Shown: positions 32,766-47,455, numbered from the stretch's first letter. The stretch is DNA of 64,000 bases from Acanthacorydalis orientalis (GCA_034766995.1 CM068323.1:19053112-19117111); one strand, 5' to 3'. Notes: generated by a model from the letters alone, not told the origin. Numbers and translations: made by a program.

Positions 32766-35700
32766 TGTTTTTTTCATATCGCAATGTGTCCGAGAATGTA
32801 AATTCAATATACAAGTAAATGAACTTATTTTAAAGACATTTCTGTTCTAATTCAATTTCTGTTCCAATGGAGAAATATTAGGTTTTCTAGAGTACTAAGA
32901 ATTTATCTATCAAGAAAAAAAACACATCTATAATAACGGTTTCACTGAAATTGAAATTTAAATGGCAATGCGTTAAATACCAGCATTTTTCATTCATCTC
33001 GACAAATGTTCGTGAGTCAGTGGAGTCTTTAAAGTCTGCAGCAATTATAAGTCTATAATTAAATGGGAGTCATTAATCAATTAATTAAAGTAATTTAAGT
33101 GGGCAATAACGCGATTCATAATTGCATTCTCTGTCTTCCTACACATATTTTCACACAAACAATTCTTGTTACTTACGATCTGTTCATTCGACAAATACTG
33201 AAATTGGAATTTGAAGTTGTGCGATCAACAATTCAATAGAAGATTGTCACATTCGAAATATATATTATTATAATCATACATTTATATCGTTGAATATTTT
33301 TGTATCATTTAGGTTTCCTTTTGATGTAAGATTATATATATATATATATATATTATCTAACATAATAATCCACGAGAGTAAATTATCTACTATATAATTT
33401 ATTATTTTAGAATCTTTATGATTTTTAAAAATAATTAAATTGGATAAAATAGTAATAATAATTTGTAAGTGGAAAGGTTCAGGTTTTTTTTATAGACTAG
33501 AGTAAAATTATTTTCTGTTGCTAATGTTAAGATTATATATATTCAGAGTAAACATAAATTTAATTTTTGAACTCGGTATTTTAATTAAAGATATTTCTCT
33601 AAATTTAACGATAATGCGCCATGTTTATTATAACTTTAATTTTTAATTTAATATTTGAAATGGCACCTTTGCTCCTGTATAAAATTAAACAGGAAGAAAA
33701 TCGTGTTTCATGGAACCTCTGAGTGCAGTACCAACATCATAAATAATCCCAGAGTAAGTCTATATTTCCAACAGTGGTCCATTCTGTAATTTACACTGTG
33801 TACAAATGGAGTCTTTGCGTATATACTCTACATTACCGGTACAATATTAAAATAAACATCCGTGCCAGAAACATCCATTAACCGCCACTATAGAAATGGA
33901 CATTTTTGGTAGATGCACTTACAGTCGAAATACAAAATGTACGTGAACACAAACTGGCGAGTTAACTCGCACAATGCACCAATTAAATGGGACACAATTT
34001 ATTTGACATTGTGTTTTAATTACACTTCAACATTATCTAGAGCGCTCCCTTATGCAACAAATTACAATGTCCACGTTCTTGTGTTTCCCTTCGCGTCGCG
34101 TCCGACGACGCAATGGATGACATATCACTCCGTGAAATTACAAAAGGGCGTTGATTTAAATTGTGCGTAGGCTATAATTTAGTACACACCTCGTTAGTCG
34201 TATTTTGACTTGACCCGTATGGCTCCTTTAAGAATAGATATATACATATATTTTCCATCTGCGTTAATATATTTTATTAAAAAGATACAAAAACGACATT
34301 TCTGTTTACATTTACTTCTTCAGCATTCATAAATTCGAAATAAAAAAGTATTCTGTTTCATAGTGTGGAAGAAGAACAATGAAGCTTTGTTGTCTTGCTA
34401 CCAAAATAAAATAAAAACACTTTTCTGTTATGAATTATAACTGTAACAGTGAACTTTACCTTATAGAAAATTATAAACTTGCTTTTATGTATTATGCAGT
34501 TTCAGACAAGAAAAAGAATTAATTAAAAAAAGAAATAAAAATTCACTATAATAATTTTATTAACATAAATAATAAAATATTATATTTTTTGCGGAACACA
34601 ATAGATAACCAATATTTTCATCATTTGTCACTCAAAACATTTTTTAAAATCATTTTATTCAAACCAAAAATATATACATATGTACTATTGATTGTTTAAG
34701 CCGAACAAAAATATGATTGTAGAGTACTAGGAAGAGTATGTTTTATTTTTTTATTTTTAATTTTTTGTAAATAAGCACCTTCTCCTAAATTAATACTCTA
34801 AAACAAATATACCCATTGTTTTTAATCCATCGAAAAAGCACGAACCGTAACATTTATGTGGCATGTCCAACGGGCGGGAAATGTAAATTATTTGTTTGTC
34901 ATTATTTGCATAATGACTAGTTGTACGTATTTCCGTTTTCTTTTTGCAGGAAAATAGCCGAGATCAATATTTAATTTTCTCGAACATCGTTAATATATAC
35001 ATACCGTTGTATTTTCAGTTTCGATAATAATTATTTAAATTAAAATGCAAATTTTTTTATCAAAGGAGCATAACAGAAAGTAAAACCGTATGTTAGGAAT
35101 TAAATAAAAACAATGATAAATAATTGTTATTATTACTTATCTGATGAAAAAATGCATTGATAATTGTTAATAGAGTTTTGAAAAACAGAATAGTTAATAG
35201 TTAAATAAATGAATGAAATACTAGATGGTTGATTTTTATAAAAATATTTTAAGAGGAATACTTGAAATCGCTGACTAATAATTAATAAAAAATATTCAGA
35301 ATATTATTGTAATATTCTGCTATTTTTCTGATATTATCGATCATTAATATAATTTCATTAAAAAGCTGTTAGAAAAGTTTTATATACATATGTGAACATG
35401 AAATAATATACTTAATTTACCATTTATGAATATAAACACTTGTAACGAGTAGCTATTTCAATGTGAACTAAATTTACATGTAAATAAATTATAACAGCAT
35501 CCTTGAAATGCATTCATATTGTTAATAATATCGAATCTATTTTTAGCCGTTAATTGTAATACTGAAAATATTTTAATAATATTTTTATACAGAATGCTCT
35601 TTAAATAGGTATAAAAGAAGTTTTATTAAGATGTAATTAAAAAATAATTTAATGATTTAAATTAGTATTTTATTTAAACATAATCAAATTTAAAAATGAT

Positions 35701-36540
35701 GTTAAGTAAATCATAAATTAAATACATAATAACTTTTAAATCGCAATCATGTAATGAAAATATATGAAAATGTATTAAAAAAGTTGTAGATCTGATAGGT
35801 GATCGTATTTAAAGATTTCCATTTCTTTATAATAATGTAGTTTATATTTCCATAGATTATATGAAACGCTCTCTCATATATTACAGTTAACCGGTCTTTT
35901 TCTAGTAATCGTTCATAAAATATTTAACATTTGATTTTTTTAGCAATTATATATTATCTACTTTTCGAAATAAATATATAAGAAAGTAATTAAAATATAA
36001 TTCTTATTTTGCACAAACACTGAATGTATGCTCATATAGATAAATTATTTAAAATTTTTATTTTTTGTCCTAAATGTATAAAATAATAAGTAGAGTTTAT
36101 ATTTTATAGATTATAATTGAAAAGATGATAATGCGATATGCGAATTTACTTATTATAGTTGTCAAATATTTTATAATTAAATTTTATTTCTTTCTCAATT
36201 GTGTAATATCGGGATTGTTTTAAGAAAAATTATCATAAATAAAATGTTTTATGGAACTTGCAAATGAATGCTATTGAAAATAATGAAAATTTAAACTTTA
36301 TTTTGTCCTGGTTCGTTTGTTATTGTATATAAATTATTGTATTTTAAAATTTCAGTACACAATTACATATTTAATAGACACTGATTTCATAGAACACGCG
36401 AGGAACACAAGCATTTTACACTGTAATGTAATCAAGCACTTGCAAATGACAGGGATAAATAGATATGATAATACAGAAGTCTATGAAGAGGAGAGAAGAA
36501 AATACTTTAAAATGTCAAACGGCATCAGATTGATTGGTTA

Positions 36541-36900
36541 AAATTTAACTACATTCGTTTGAATGGCATCAGAGGTTGGCGAGAGACGCCGACGCCATAT
36601 AACAGTTGGTGATCAACCGAGCGTCGAAAACAGCATCAATCTTCGCGCCAAAATCTGCGGTTGGAATCTCAGGACAGACAGTTAGCCTGCTGCCAGTTTC
36701 TGTAAAAAAATACATTATAAAAGGGCTACGGCGATGTCATGAACGCGAGAATGCGATGCAGGGTGTTTCTCACACATCGATCCGCGTTGCTCCCTCTACG
36801 ACGGCCGCCCGGTGCGATTTCGCCGACCGACAGTGGTAGAGCTTTTTGGACGTGACTCATTGGAGTTGAGTCATGGGATGTTTGAGGATCGCATGATTTG
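36541..36900. other. GC-richer patch, possible promoter or 5' exon
   Basis: This patch is clearly richer in G, C and CpG than its surroundings. It has several short overlapping frames on both strands but none with a recognised domain. Near its end are two facing AP-1-type sites (listed separately). It most resembles a promoter or 5' untranslated exon of an unseen gene. Confidence 0.35.
36853..36873. promoter_or_regulatory. Inverted pair of AP-1-like sites
   Basis: TGACTCA (36853-36859) and TGAGTCA (36867-36873) face each other with a 7-base spacer, forming an inverted repeat. Each is a perfect AP-1 (Jun/Fos) or bZIP core. Their position inside a GC-richer patch supports, but does not prove, regulatory use. 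Confidence 0.4.
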
Positions 36901-36940
36901 AGGTTGATAAATATGCTGATTTTTATGTCGGGCAAGTTTA

Positions 36941-37039
36941 AATTAATTATATCTAGGAAACGAATCGAACGTTGCGTTAAGAAGGAAACAGAAATAAATG
37001 GTGTATTATGGTTTCATTTGATACATTATCATTTTTTTT

Positions 37040-37079
<40 letters not shown>

Positions 37080-37305
37080 TCATTACCATATTAGATGGAA
37101 AAACTGATTTGCATATTATATCGTTTGTAAGATTGTATTTATATATTTAAAACGAAAAATGATCAATTTTTTCACGTTGTTAAAATAGAAAAAGTATGTC
37201 TTCGTAAATAAAAAAAAAAACATAAAGAACGCATATTTTTAATATGAATCATACTATTTGTATGACTAATGTAAGAAAAATTCTAAACAAATTCTAATTC
37301 TAAAT

Positions 37306-37365
<60 letters not shown>

Positions 37366-38300
37366 TGATTTTGAAATGATACAAAATGAAAACAACTACA
37401 CAAACACAAGATAAAAAGAACAAACTCTTATATACGTTGATTTGATAACAAATGGAACTGTAAAATTTACAAGCTACTCCATAGTGAAGGAAATTTGTAA
37501 AAGCTCTCAGGTACTTATAAGTAGGCAATTAATATTCTATAATATTATGTTTGGCCTGTTGTTATTTTTTATTTCATCTGGGATGTAAATATATAATTAT
37601 GTTAAATACAATTATTTTAATACTTTCTTTATTCTTTAACTGTTATAACTGATAAGACAAAAGAAAAATCAGGAAACATTTATAATATTATTAAATAAAT
37701 GATTTATTTTCGAATTAAAAATTTGATGTGAATTAAAAAGAATGTTTTTTATTCTAATAGTATGAATATTAATGCGTGTTTAACGCATTAACGCATGATT
37801 TATGCTCCTCTACAGTTTTAAATTGTGTTGAATGTCATTTATCGAATTACATCATATATGTTATTTTTTTAAATAATGCATGTGTCGCTGGTTTATTGTT
37901 GAATATCTAATGTTCATAAATTTTAAAAATCTAGAACACATAAATATGGTGACCTATTAAATCGATCTATATTATCATTATGGCTCTTAATCATTCTGTT
38001 TAAAATAATAATCTTTTTTTTTTAGATGTTGGCATTTTTTGAACTGTCTTGAAACCAGATGTTTTCGTTATTCATTTTTATATTGTAAGTTTAAACAAAG
38101 TGCGATGGATTTATTAGTGTTCGGTATTGTATATACGTTTTTATCAAAGAAATAACTGATCGTTTTCAGTTCTCAGGACTTAATTACTGTATTTTTTTGT
38201 ATTAATAACAAGTACAAACCGAGTGGGCTGTATTATATGGAAAATATTAAAACAGCAAATATTATATTTTCTGTGCGTGTGTGTGTGTGTGTATGCGTAT
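36941..38300. other. Gene-poor AT-rich region
   Basis: Nothing gene-like is visible. It contains two TA tracts (37045-37077 and 37310-37361). The reading frames here owe their length largely to those tracts. Confidence 0.5.
37310..37361. repeat. (TA)n tract
   Basis: 52 bp; a 33-bp sister tract lies at 37045-37077. Confidence 0.95.
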
Positions 38301-38379
38301 ATGAATATTTATAGCCATAGTATGTTTGAATACATGTTTGGATGTAAATATACACACATGTATGCATACCTGTCACCTC

Positions 38380-38830
38380 GTTTCCCGTGAACTTGTCGAC
38401 AGTTACAGTCGGTTGGGTTGAAAGTAGTGACGGGGGCGGAGGCGGCGATGGCGCAGGGGTGGACACGTAGGGGCACAGCGCCGGTTCGTGTGCCAGTATT
38501 CGCCTGCCGGCCGAAGCGTGCGTACATGTTGTGTATTAATCGCGGACACTATGATGGTATCAGTGGTGCCGGCATTGTCGCGGTTTACTGTTATAGTGGA
38601 TTGTGCTCGTGCCAAGATTAATTCTCGCCGCCACTGTTTGGTCCAGCGCGAACAGCATCTACAATACTAGTGACAGGTGTGTGCGTGCGAGTGTGTATGT
38701 ACGTGCGAGCGTGTGTGCATGTATGCCTGTATCTCTCTGTTTGTGTTGTGTTGTCGTTTTGTGAACGCGTGCGATATTATAAATAAACTTTCTCTCGCGT
38801 TCGGTTGGCGTAGTGTGCCTTACTTTACAT
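38380..38830. other. CpG-rich patch, possible promoter and noncoding first exon
   Basis: This is the most GC- and CpG-rich patch of the right half, with GGGGGCGGAGGCGGCGATGG near 38433 and several overlapping frames on both strands lacking known domains. A plausible plus-strand donor, ACAG followed by GTGTGTG at about 38677, could end a noncoding exon. After it the sequence is TG-rich. The strand of any transcript cannot be settled from sequence alone. Confidence 0.4.
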
Positions 38831-39022
38831 AATTTATGTTGAAAAGGACCATATTAAAAATATTTTTGGTGATTTTTCTTCTCTGTACTAGCCATGAGTT
38901 AGCCGAACAATATGGAAAATCATACGAACGGAACTGTAAAAAACGCTTTTCATTTGCATACTTTTGAAAAACCACTTTCTTTCATATATATTTTATAATC
39001 CCGTGATTGATATATTTTACAT

Positions 39023-39038
39023 TATATATACATATATG

Positions 39039-39106
<68 letters not shown>
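39023..39106. repeat. (TA)n tract with CATA interruptions at its left end
   Basis: About 84 bp; the left third is imperfect, the right part uninterrupted. Confidence 0.95.
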
Positions 39107-39109
<3 letters not shown>

Positions 39110-39758
39110 TGTATAATAAAAAAATAGTACATAAATAGACAAATAAAACTAAATTTGTAAGAGCATTTTAGAAAGAAATAGTAATAAGTATTGAGGAAAG
39201 TACATTCAAATTACGATTAATTAAGTAGTTAATTGCAAAAAAAAACTCATTGAAAGGACATACAATTATGAAACTAATAACAATTGAGAAAATAAGGTCT
39301 AAGATTAAATAAAGTCACATTTGACATAAGTAATGTTATTTAAAAATCTTTAGTTTTCATGTTTTTAAAATAGTCGTTTCTAAGTAATGAAAAAGTTTAA
39401 ATTTTCAGTAAACATTTTCAGTAACACATTCATTTGTGTCGAATTAAAATATTCTTCTAAACTACACCGCATTAGTGAAATTGGAGTAGCAATTAGTCTT
39501 TTGTCAACGTTCTGATATAGTTACTTGTTAAAATTTGTTAATGCCTTTTCTCTGTGTTAGTTATTCAGGAAAAAAATTTAAATTTAATCATACATCGTCC
39601 GATTGTTAATATTTAATTCAAATATTTTGAATATTTCTCAAGTTTTTTCATTTTTAAAGGTCGTTTTATTTACTGATAATCGATTTGTTAATTATTATAA
39701 ATGATTTTAATGGCAGTAGAATTTAACTAATTTTTAAATGTTTTATCAAATATACATG

Positions 39759-39760
<2 letters not shown>

Positions 39761-39825
<65 letters not shown>
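39761..39825. repeat. Compound (TA)n(CA)n tract
   Basis: About 26 AT units, then six CA units. Confidence 0.95.
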
Positions 39826-40191
39826 TGTATATACGTCTGCATAATTAATAAGTTAAAATTTACGATTATAAAGATCAGGATTTGCACAAAATTTGATCAG
39901 GATTTGTCCGTATAAATATATAGTTTTCAATTATAAGAAAACAATATCGACAACAAAAAGGTGTGGGGAGTAAAGGTGTTTTCAAGTAAACTTTGTATGT
40001 TTTGTATCTTTTCATAGATTACAATTTTTATATATATATATATATATACATACACATACATATGCACACACATTCATAGATACATACACAGCATACATAA
40101 ATACAAGCATAATAAAACGAATTTAACTTCAGTTTCCGGAAATTACAAATATGTTTTATCTTAAAACGTAAACTGTAATGTAATGTATATT

Positions 40192-40193
<2 letters not shown>

Positions 40194-40277
<84 letters not shown>
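40194..40277. repeat. Long (TA)n tract, 84 bp
   Basis: Uninterrupted throughout, among the longest pure tracts in the window. Confidence 0.95.
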
Positions 40278-40281
<4 letters not shown>

Positions 40282-41089
40282 ATAGATTCTCAACATAAGC
40301 TTGAGGGTACATTTTTCTGGTGTTCATCATATTTCTTTGTATATAAAGATACAAACATGATTTTTATGTAATTATGTTGAAAATTTATTTATAAGATATT
40401 TAAACAGATTTATAAATAGCTGTGAGTTATGCATGCTTCTTCATTAGAGAGACTATTTTAATAACAAAAATATTTTCTTTCCGAAGCTCCGAAAGAAATT
40501 TGTATTTTATAAATTTCTCTTTATTTTAAATATTAATTATATTTGAATTTGTATCATTTTTTTTAAAATGTTTTAACTTTTAATACGAGCTTTTATGTTT
40601 TACTCACGAATTCGATATAGTTTGTATGCGTTCATTAGTACAAATTATTTATTTAAATAAAATATTTTGTTCCTTATACAGTTCATGGTTAAGAAACAAA
40701 ATAATTGTTTGTTATGTTACTAAATTAAAATAAAATAAGTGAAAAGGTAAGAAACATTAAAATAAAAAAATATAAATTTGTATTTAAAAAGTCTTTTGAA
40801 ATACTTGTACTAAATTTATAAATTTTATTAATTTTTTATTTTCATTCTGTGAGTATCTTTAAAAATTGTAACTCATCTTCCACATAGATTTGTTGATTTT
40901 GATATTTAAGAATTGTCAATACCATTTAGGGACTTCCGACTAAAATCAAGAATATAGGCACAATTGCATTTCTTACGTTTGTTTATTAGAAGAGGAAATT
41001 ACAAATATTTATTTTTTTTTCAACGAGCTATATTTTTTTTAGTTATGAGATGACAGTTATTTCTAAAGTCACATTCATTTAGAATGAAC

Positions 41090-41310
41090 ATCGTTGTTAT
41101 CCACACGACTGGCTGAATGTTAATGGCAAATTAATGATGAGTCAGCCAAGAATAACTCTGACTGCTTCGTCATAATCGTGGTGTTCTTTTACTGGTACGA
41201 CGGGGTTGACTTCGTCACGCAACCTACCCCTATTGTTCTCGCACATACATATCTCTTCCAGTCCAGTCAGTCGTGGACGTAGATGGACAGTACTAGAACT
41301 GGGGGTGTAT
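41090..41310. promoter_or_regulatory. Candidate promoter or enhancer patch
   Basis: This less AT-rich patch includes ATGAGTCAGC (about 41137), which fits an AP-1 or CncC/Maf-type site, and TCAGTCGTGGACG at about 41266, a good match to an arthropod initiator. A transcription start there on the plus strand is possible. No coding exon follows directly, so the target gene is unknown. Confidence 0.35.
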
Positions 41311-41996
41311 CAAATAATTATTTATTTATGCACGGACGGTAACTTTAATATAAAATCGTTTAGATAAAAAATGACTCAGTGTGAATAATTGACGTATGGT
41401 AGTTGTGTTAATTTATTCGTTAGTTTAATGTATGCGAATAGTTTATTAATAATTTGGAATGGTATCACGGAAAGACATCTGATTTCATCGGAGGACTATA
41501 TTATTTTCAATAAACTTTAGAATACTGTCAGCATTATTTAAATTTGTACGTAGATTAGTTCACTCTATAAATAATGTTCAGTAGTATTATGTATCTGAGG
41601 TCGATTTATGTAGAGCAATCTTTTTAATACCATTTTTATTATTTGTAGCTTTGATGTATTTAGCGAGTTCGCTTCAAATGAAGTGAATTGGGATTAGTTG
41701 ACTTAATATGATAACAAATCTGTTTTTTTTTTAAAAAAAAAAAAACTGTCAACACTTTTTTTGAAATTTCTTTTCTTCAGTATACATTTGACACTGAAAA
41801 TTAAATAAGGTACATATTAAACTTGCTTTCGACCACTACACATTTTTTTTATTAAATATAGAATTCTTAAAAACTTTATATTAGTCATACAACGTTTCCT
41901 GTTTTCGTTTTAATGGAATAACTAATATACATTCCGATATGATGAATTCATTTTAAAATACTATGTTTTATGTCGTGGTCACATTTGAAAAATAAT

Positions 41997-41999
<3 letters not shown>

Positions 42000-42041
<42 letters not shown>
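42000..42041. repeat. (TA)n tract
   Basis: 42 bp, separated by about 240 bases from the longer tract to its right. Confidence 0.95.
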
Positions 42042-42049
<8 letters not shown>

Positions 42050-42275
42050 CACACGCGTATGTGTCTAATTTTATTTGGCTCATTGACCGTCCTTTGAATC
42101 TGAAAAGTATTACGTATAGAGCATCTTCGAAGAATACAAGTGGCTCTATAATCTGAAATGAATTCTCTTTGAAGATAAATTTAGTTCGCTCTAGTTTCTC
42201 GTTGCTACTCGTTGTAAGAACCAAAATTGTTTACGGAATGTTTAAACATGTACTTTTTTTACATCACACACATAT

Positions 42276-42283
<8 letters not shown>

Positions 42284-42350
<67 letters not shown>
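42284..42350. repeat. (TA)n tract, 67 bp
   Basis: Preceded by a short imperfect CACA/CATA stretch. Confidence 0.95.
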
Positions 42351-42353
<3 letters not shown>

Positions 42354-42924
42354 CTATGTATTCTGTAAATGATTATAATAAGTTGTAATTGAACACTACA
42401 GATCAATATTAAATATTATAAGAATATTTAAGTAGATATGAAAATAGTATTAAAATGTTAATAACTAATAATGCTGTCTTCATACTCATATATTCTATAC
42501 TTGAATTCCGTTTAAGAATATATCAGATTTTAGTGTATTTCAGTAACTAATCGATCAGTTGGCTTTATCTTAAAGATGAATATAAATTCATCTTTAAAAT
42601 ATTCGAATGAAAAATGGACACCAGCCAAAATAGAACATTGGCTGCCAATGATTCGTATGTTCATATTCTTTTTTCTAGTTTTATAAATACATTTGCATGT
42701 TTTACATATGTTTTCGGCATTTCAACGTAGATCTCATCACTCAGTTAGGTCTCTCATTTTTATTAGATACTAAGAAGTTGTTGTCTCATGAAATTTTTAT
42801 ATAAATAATTATGAAAGTTTAACATATTTTGTTCAATTCATGCAATTCTAAATTGGAAAATTAAGCATATTTAATGAGAAAAATGAATGAATTTAATTAT
42901 TATACAATATTTAAAAAAATACAA

Positions 42925-42973
<49 letters not shown>

Positions 42974-45317
42974 TGCACGTATATAATTGGAATAAAGTTT
43001 ACCAGGGTTATAAACTTTATTATTATATATTATTGTATTAATAAAACGAGGATAATTTTATAGAATTCACTAATATTTAATGATTTCATCTATACCTTAT
43101 ATATTAAATATACACATGTTTCAGCTCACTTTAACTATTCAATTGAATATTTTAAGGCAAATTCACAAACATCATTCTATCAGAAGTCATATCGTGTGAA
43201 TAATCAATTATAGAGGGAGAAAATAATGCACTAATGACTATAAATATACTTTTTTTTTTATTTGGTTGATACGTCGTTTCGGTAATTACATTAATCGATT
43301 TTAATCACTGTAATGCAAATGTCTGTTCTGTTATTTTTATTGTCGGGCGATAATCATCTGAAATCGTATACGATAATTTTATATTTCACATATGGAATTG
43401 TAATATATATATATATATATATATATATGCATATAAATATTATATATAATTTATAAAGACGTCTTGTGACACGAAAATGTAACATAGATATGTTTATGTA
43501 TTCTTATATATATATATTTCGAGAAATGATTTATTGCTCGGTGATTTGAATTAAGTAATTTTTGTTGTTAGTGCAATTTGATGTCGATCTTTTTTATTAA
43601 TTTTATTTGTTCATGTCAATTTGAAAGTAATTTATTAATACACTTCTGTTATTTCTTAATTTTCCTAGTAAATAATGTTGTATTGAAATTATTATCCGGC
43701 TGACAATTTTAATTAAAATTAAGACATGTTAGGCTTCTGAAAACAATATTGTTCTGATAAAAATATTAGTAAAATTTCTACATTTTTAATTTCATATTAA
43801 AAAATTAATGACAGTAATTAAAAAAATAAACAAACATAAAGGTAATTTAATAGTTATGCGTTAAGTGTTATTGTTGAATATATCATAAATAAACGGTGTA
43901 TCTCATTCATAATAAATTTCGTCATGTTTTTAATATTTTGTCAACTTATAAATTTGGCAATAATAAAACAGGTATTTTAATTTATATATGACAGTTATAA
44001 TTCAATTATATTATATTAAACGTTTTATATAAATCCGATTTCATATTTTATAATATTTATAAAACATTAAAGATATGATTTAATATACATTTGAGGAAAA
44101 CTGTTTTAATGTTTCGAAATAAAATACATGTACTCACTTCTTTTAGATTCAATTCTTGAGAATACGAAAATGTTTAGTCATGCCATCACCATGATGAATA
44201 TGTTATGGTTTATTTGTTGTGTTTTCAATGAGAATATGTTGATCTGATTGTTTTCATTGTATTGTTAAACATGCTCGTTCTAAATTACATATTTTTAAAT
44301 TATAACGTTATTTAAACGTTGCTGATATTTAACTTTATTAAATATTTTTACTACTGGAACAATTGCTTTTTAATGAAAGATGTTGGGATTAAATTGCTAT
44401 CTATTTACATTAGATTGTTTCTATTTGTTTGTCTACCTATCTACGTCACTATATATTCATATATATATATATACACACATACATACATAGATACATATAT
44501 ATGCAGACATGTGTTTGTATGTGGAATAAAACTGAAAATGCACACGATGATAATTTTTTAGTCGGAAATACTTTGGAATTCAATAACGTCGACTTAAATA
44601 AAGACGACAACGTGAAAGTATACTGCAGGTATATGTGGTATGTTTGTATATATAAGCGTTAAATAAAGGTAAAACGGTATGCATACACATGATAAATTCA
44701 TCGGAATTCAATTAAACACGACCGCACTTGTATACAGCGGGTACCTTTGTAATCTGTGTAAATATGATTTGTAACATTTTGCGGCCATACACGTAATCCT
44801 TGTATATGAATACTAAAATCGATACAAAACATGTATCCGTTTATTAATCCACTTGTGTGTGTGTGTGTTTGTGTGCGGGAATGTGTGTATGTATCTGCAT
44901 TCGTCGTTATACGATGAATCGTTGATTGTTGCATATAGTGAAAAAAATATGCGGTTTATGGGTTGTTTTATTATTTTTTGGTCCGTTGTGTACTTATAAA
45001 TCGTTTTCACATACACATGTATATATATATATATATATATATACATATATGTATGTATTAAAATGCAAGGAATATTAAAAAAAATAGTTTAATATAAGTT
45101 GATATCCAACTGGAATAGAAATCGTTACACTAAATGAAAAACTATGTAATAATCAAAGTGGTAAAATGTGCGTGTTATTTGTGCTGAAATACTGAAATAT
45201 TAATAAACGTCGACGTTGAAATACGTGTATAAAAAAGAATCGTAACGTACCATGAAAGTTTGTGAAAATTTGACTTGTAAATTGTATAAATAGACTGCAA
45301 CGTTTTACAACTGCAGC

Positions 45318-45372
45318 ATGGATCGCCGGCTACGAAATGCGCTTATTGCATATGCTACAGTCATCATACAAG
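45318..45372 (+). CDS. Candidate signal-peptide first exon (unknown gene)
   Basis: An ATG opens an 18-codon hydrophobic N-terminus, MDRRLRNALIAYATVIIQ, followed by an excellent donor (G then GTAAGT at 45373), ending in phase 1. It looks like a signal peptide cut off by an intron. Upstream, TATAAATAG lies at about 45284, only some 34 bases before the ATG, and an AG at 45315-45316 could instead be an acceptor. No continuing exon could be identified in the window, so the gene is unknown and this may still be chance. Confidence 0.35.
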
Positions 45373-45380
45373 GTAAGTTT

Positions 45381-45382
45381 AT

Positions 45383-45449
<67 letters not shown>
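45381..45449. repeat. Compound (ATAC)n(AT)n tract
   Basis: It begins nine bases after the donor of the candidate exon at 45318-45372. Confidence 0.95.
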
Positions 45450-47247
45450 ATAGTATATTTACACATATATACATTTATGAATACATTTACATACATTTTT
45501 TTACATTAGAATCACAGAATGAAAATGTATTTTACAGTGGTTTTAAATCAAAACATTGAAAATATAGTAGAACAGATTTGTTGTACTATTTTTTTATTTA
45601 TAATTTTAAATCAAACAGGTACAGTTTCACTTTAAAATTGAATGTTTTTTTCTTTAAACCATATAAAATTGTCTGTTGTAATTCAATTATTTTCATAAAA
45701 TCAATAATATAATAACATTTTATTTAATTAAAAGTCTAAAAAATCAGTTATAATTATTTTTATAATTATGTATTATATAAAAGGTCATTTTTATGGAAAT
45801 AAAAAAGTATACACGTGTATATTGTCGTATAGTTTGTAATTTTCTCGATTACGTTTCTCTGTTTCTGACATATATAACTTAATTGTCAGTTTTTGTGGAA
45901 TGTCTATGACGCAGGAACGTAATTTAAGTTTTATATTTTTCTTCAATAATTATAAATGTGGAGACAGTTTCTGCGAATTGAAGTTAAGGTTATTATACAT
46001 TAATTTAACTGATAATTCAACTGTAAGATTTATTTAACTTTAATAATTTATTTTCTATCTAAAATTTTTAAATATTTCTCTCACCACTGAATGTATGTAT
46101 GAATAATCAAAGAGAAGATTGAACAATTGTAGATCGTGTTGATTAAAAAATATTGTAGTGTTTGAGGTAGTATATCAGTCGTAAAAACTGAATTATCTAT
46201 ATTACTAAAATTATTTAATAAAAATGTCTTTAAATAATTGAATCGTGCTCTACAAAAATCGAATGTTAATATGAATTAATTATCTTATCAGCAATGATTT
46301 CATCCATTGATATTAAATAGTAATATTTTGATGAAGTGACTAATGTCACAATACATTAAAATTAAATTTGAGATATTTTAACATACGTATATATTTTCAT
46401 TCATTGTCGCCTATTAGAAACTTAAATAAAAAAAACCTTTTTCGTTTTGATGTTATAACTGTTAAAGTATTCTCGAAAAGTTTAGAACTATAAAGTAACT
46501 TGAAGGAACTAGTCGGATTTTTTTAAAAAATAAATTGTTCTGTCGATGTTTCTTATTTTTTTTTTGTTATATATAACATAGATAATATAGGAAACAGTTG
46601 TTTAAAATTATTGATTAATTAATATATACAAATCAGACAATTTAAAAATATTACATTCTACTTATAATAATTAAAATTAATGTGTAATAAAATATAAATA
46701 ATATGCATGGATTATAAAAATAGTATTATATTTAATTTGATTCGGTTATTTTGGTTTAATATCCTTTTGGTTCTGAAGCATCTTGAAATTACAAACATTG
46801 ACCATATTTTCAAATCTTGCACTACAAAAAAAATGTTAATGTGTTTGCAGGTGTAATTTTCAGATTTAGAAATTTATATAAACTAAATCAGGAAAGTGAA
46901 AACTATCTACACAAGGAATAGCTGTATAAAAATTAAATAACTACTATCACATTTTTCAAATACAGGTTTAGATTACACATTCATTGTTAATTATTTTTTT
47001 ACTAAGGATATTTTGAAAAATTACTCGAGTATAAAATGAAATCATTAAAAAAAATTAGGTTACTTAATGATATTTGAGTATGAAAGTAATAGTAATAAGT
47101 GAGCTTGTATTGTAGGGAACATTAATTATAATAATTATGAATTAATGTAATATGTTAATTTGTAATTGAGATCTATAATTAATGTTTATCCGTTAATATT
47201 AGTAATGAGATGTGTTTGATAAAAAATATAATTTATCATATGGCAAG

Positions 47248-47251
<4 letters not shown>

Positions 47252-47300
<49 letters not shown>
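47252..47300. repeat. (TA)n tract
   Basis: 49 bp, 88 bases left of another long tract. Confidence 0.95.
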
Positions 47301-47306
<6 letters not shown>

Positions 47307-47385
47307 ATAACAGCTGTAATGTATAACAATTTCAGTGTATATATTTCATGAAAGTTGGACATGTTCAAACTTTTGACAGTTTGAG

Positions 47386-47388
<3 letters not shown>

Positions 47389-47455
<67 letters not shown>
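47389..47455. repeat. (TA)n tract, 67 bp
   Basis: Uninterrupted; a 26-bp tract follows at 47726-47751. Confidence 0.95.

Larger units (their letters stand above)
32062..36300. other. Gene-poor AT-rich region
   Basis: About 4.2 kb without a supported gene. It holds a long TA tract just after the RpL9 copy, a compound TA/GA tract, and a slightly GC-richer patch at about 33990-34230 whose 85-codon frame (33913-34170) has no recognisable motif. The rest is plain AT-rich DNA, possibly intron or intergenic. Confidence 0.5.
38831..45317. other. Gene-poor AT-rich region with many TA tracts
   Basis: About 6.5 kb without a supported gene. Many TA tracts are listed separately. A patch at about 41090-41310 is less AT-rich and carries possible regulatory motifs. 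Other reading frames are driven by dinucleotide repeats. Confidence 0.5.

Noticed and set aside
33913..34170. 85-codon plus-strand frame in a less AT-rich patch
   Set aside because: No recognisable motif or splice signals; more likely conserved noncoding DNA.
40028..40354. 108-codon minus-strand Tyr-Ile-rich frame
   Set aside because: It is the translation of two long TA tracts.
46163..46172. TGAGGTAGTA, identical to the first ten bases of let-7
   Set aside because: The following bases do not match the rest of let-7, and no complementary arm that would form a precursor hairpin is seen nearby.
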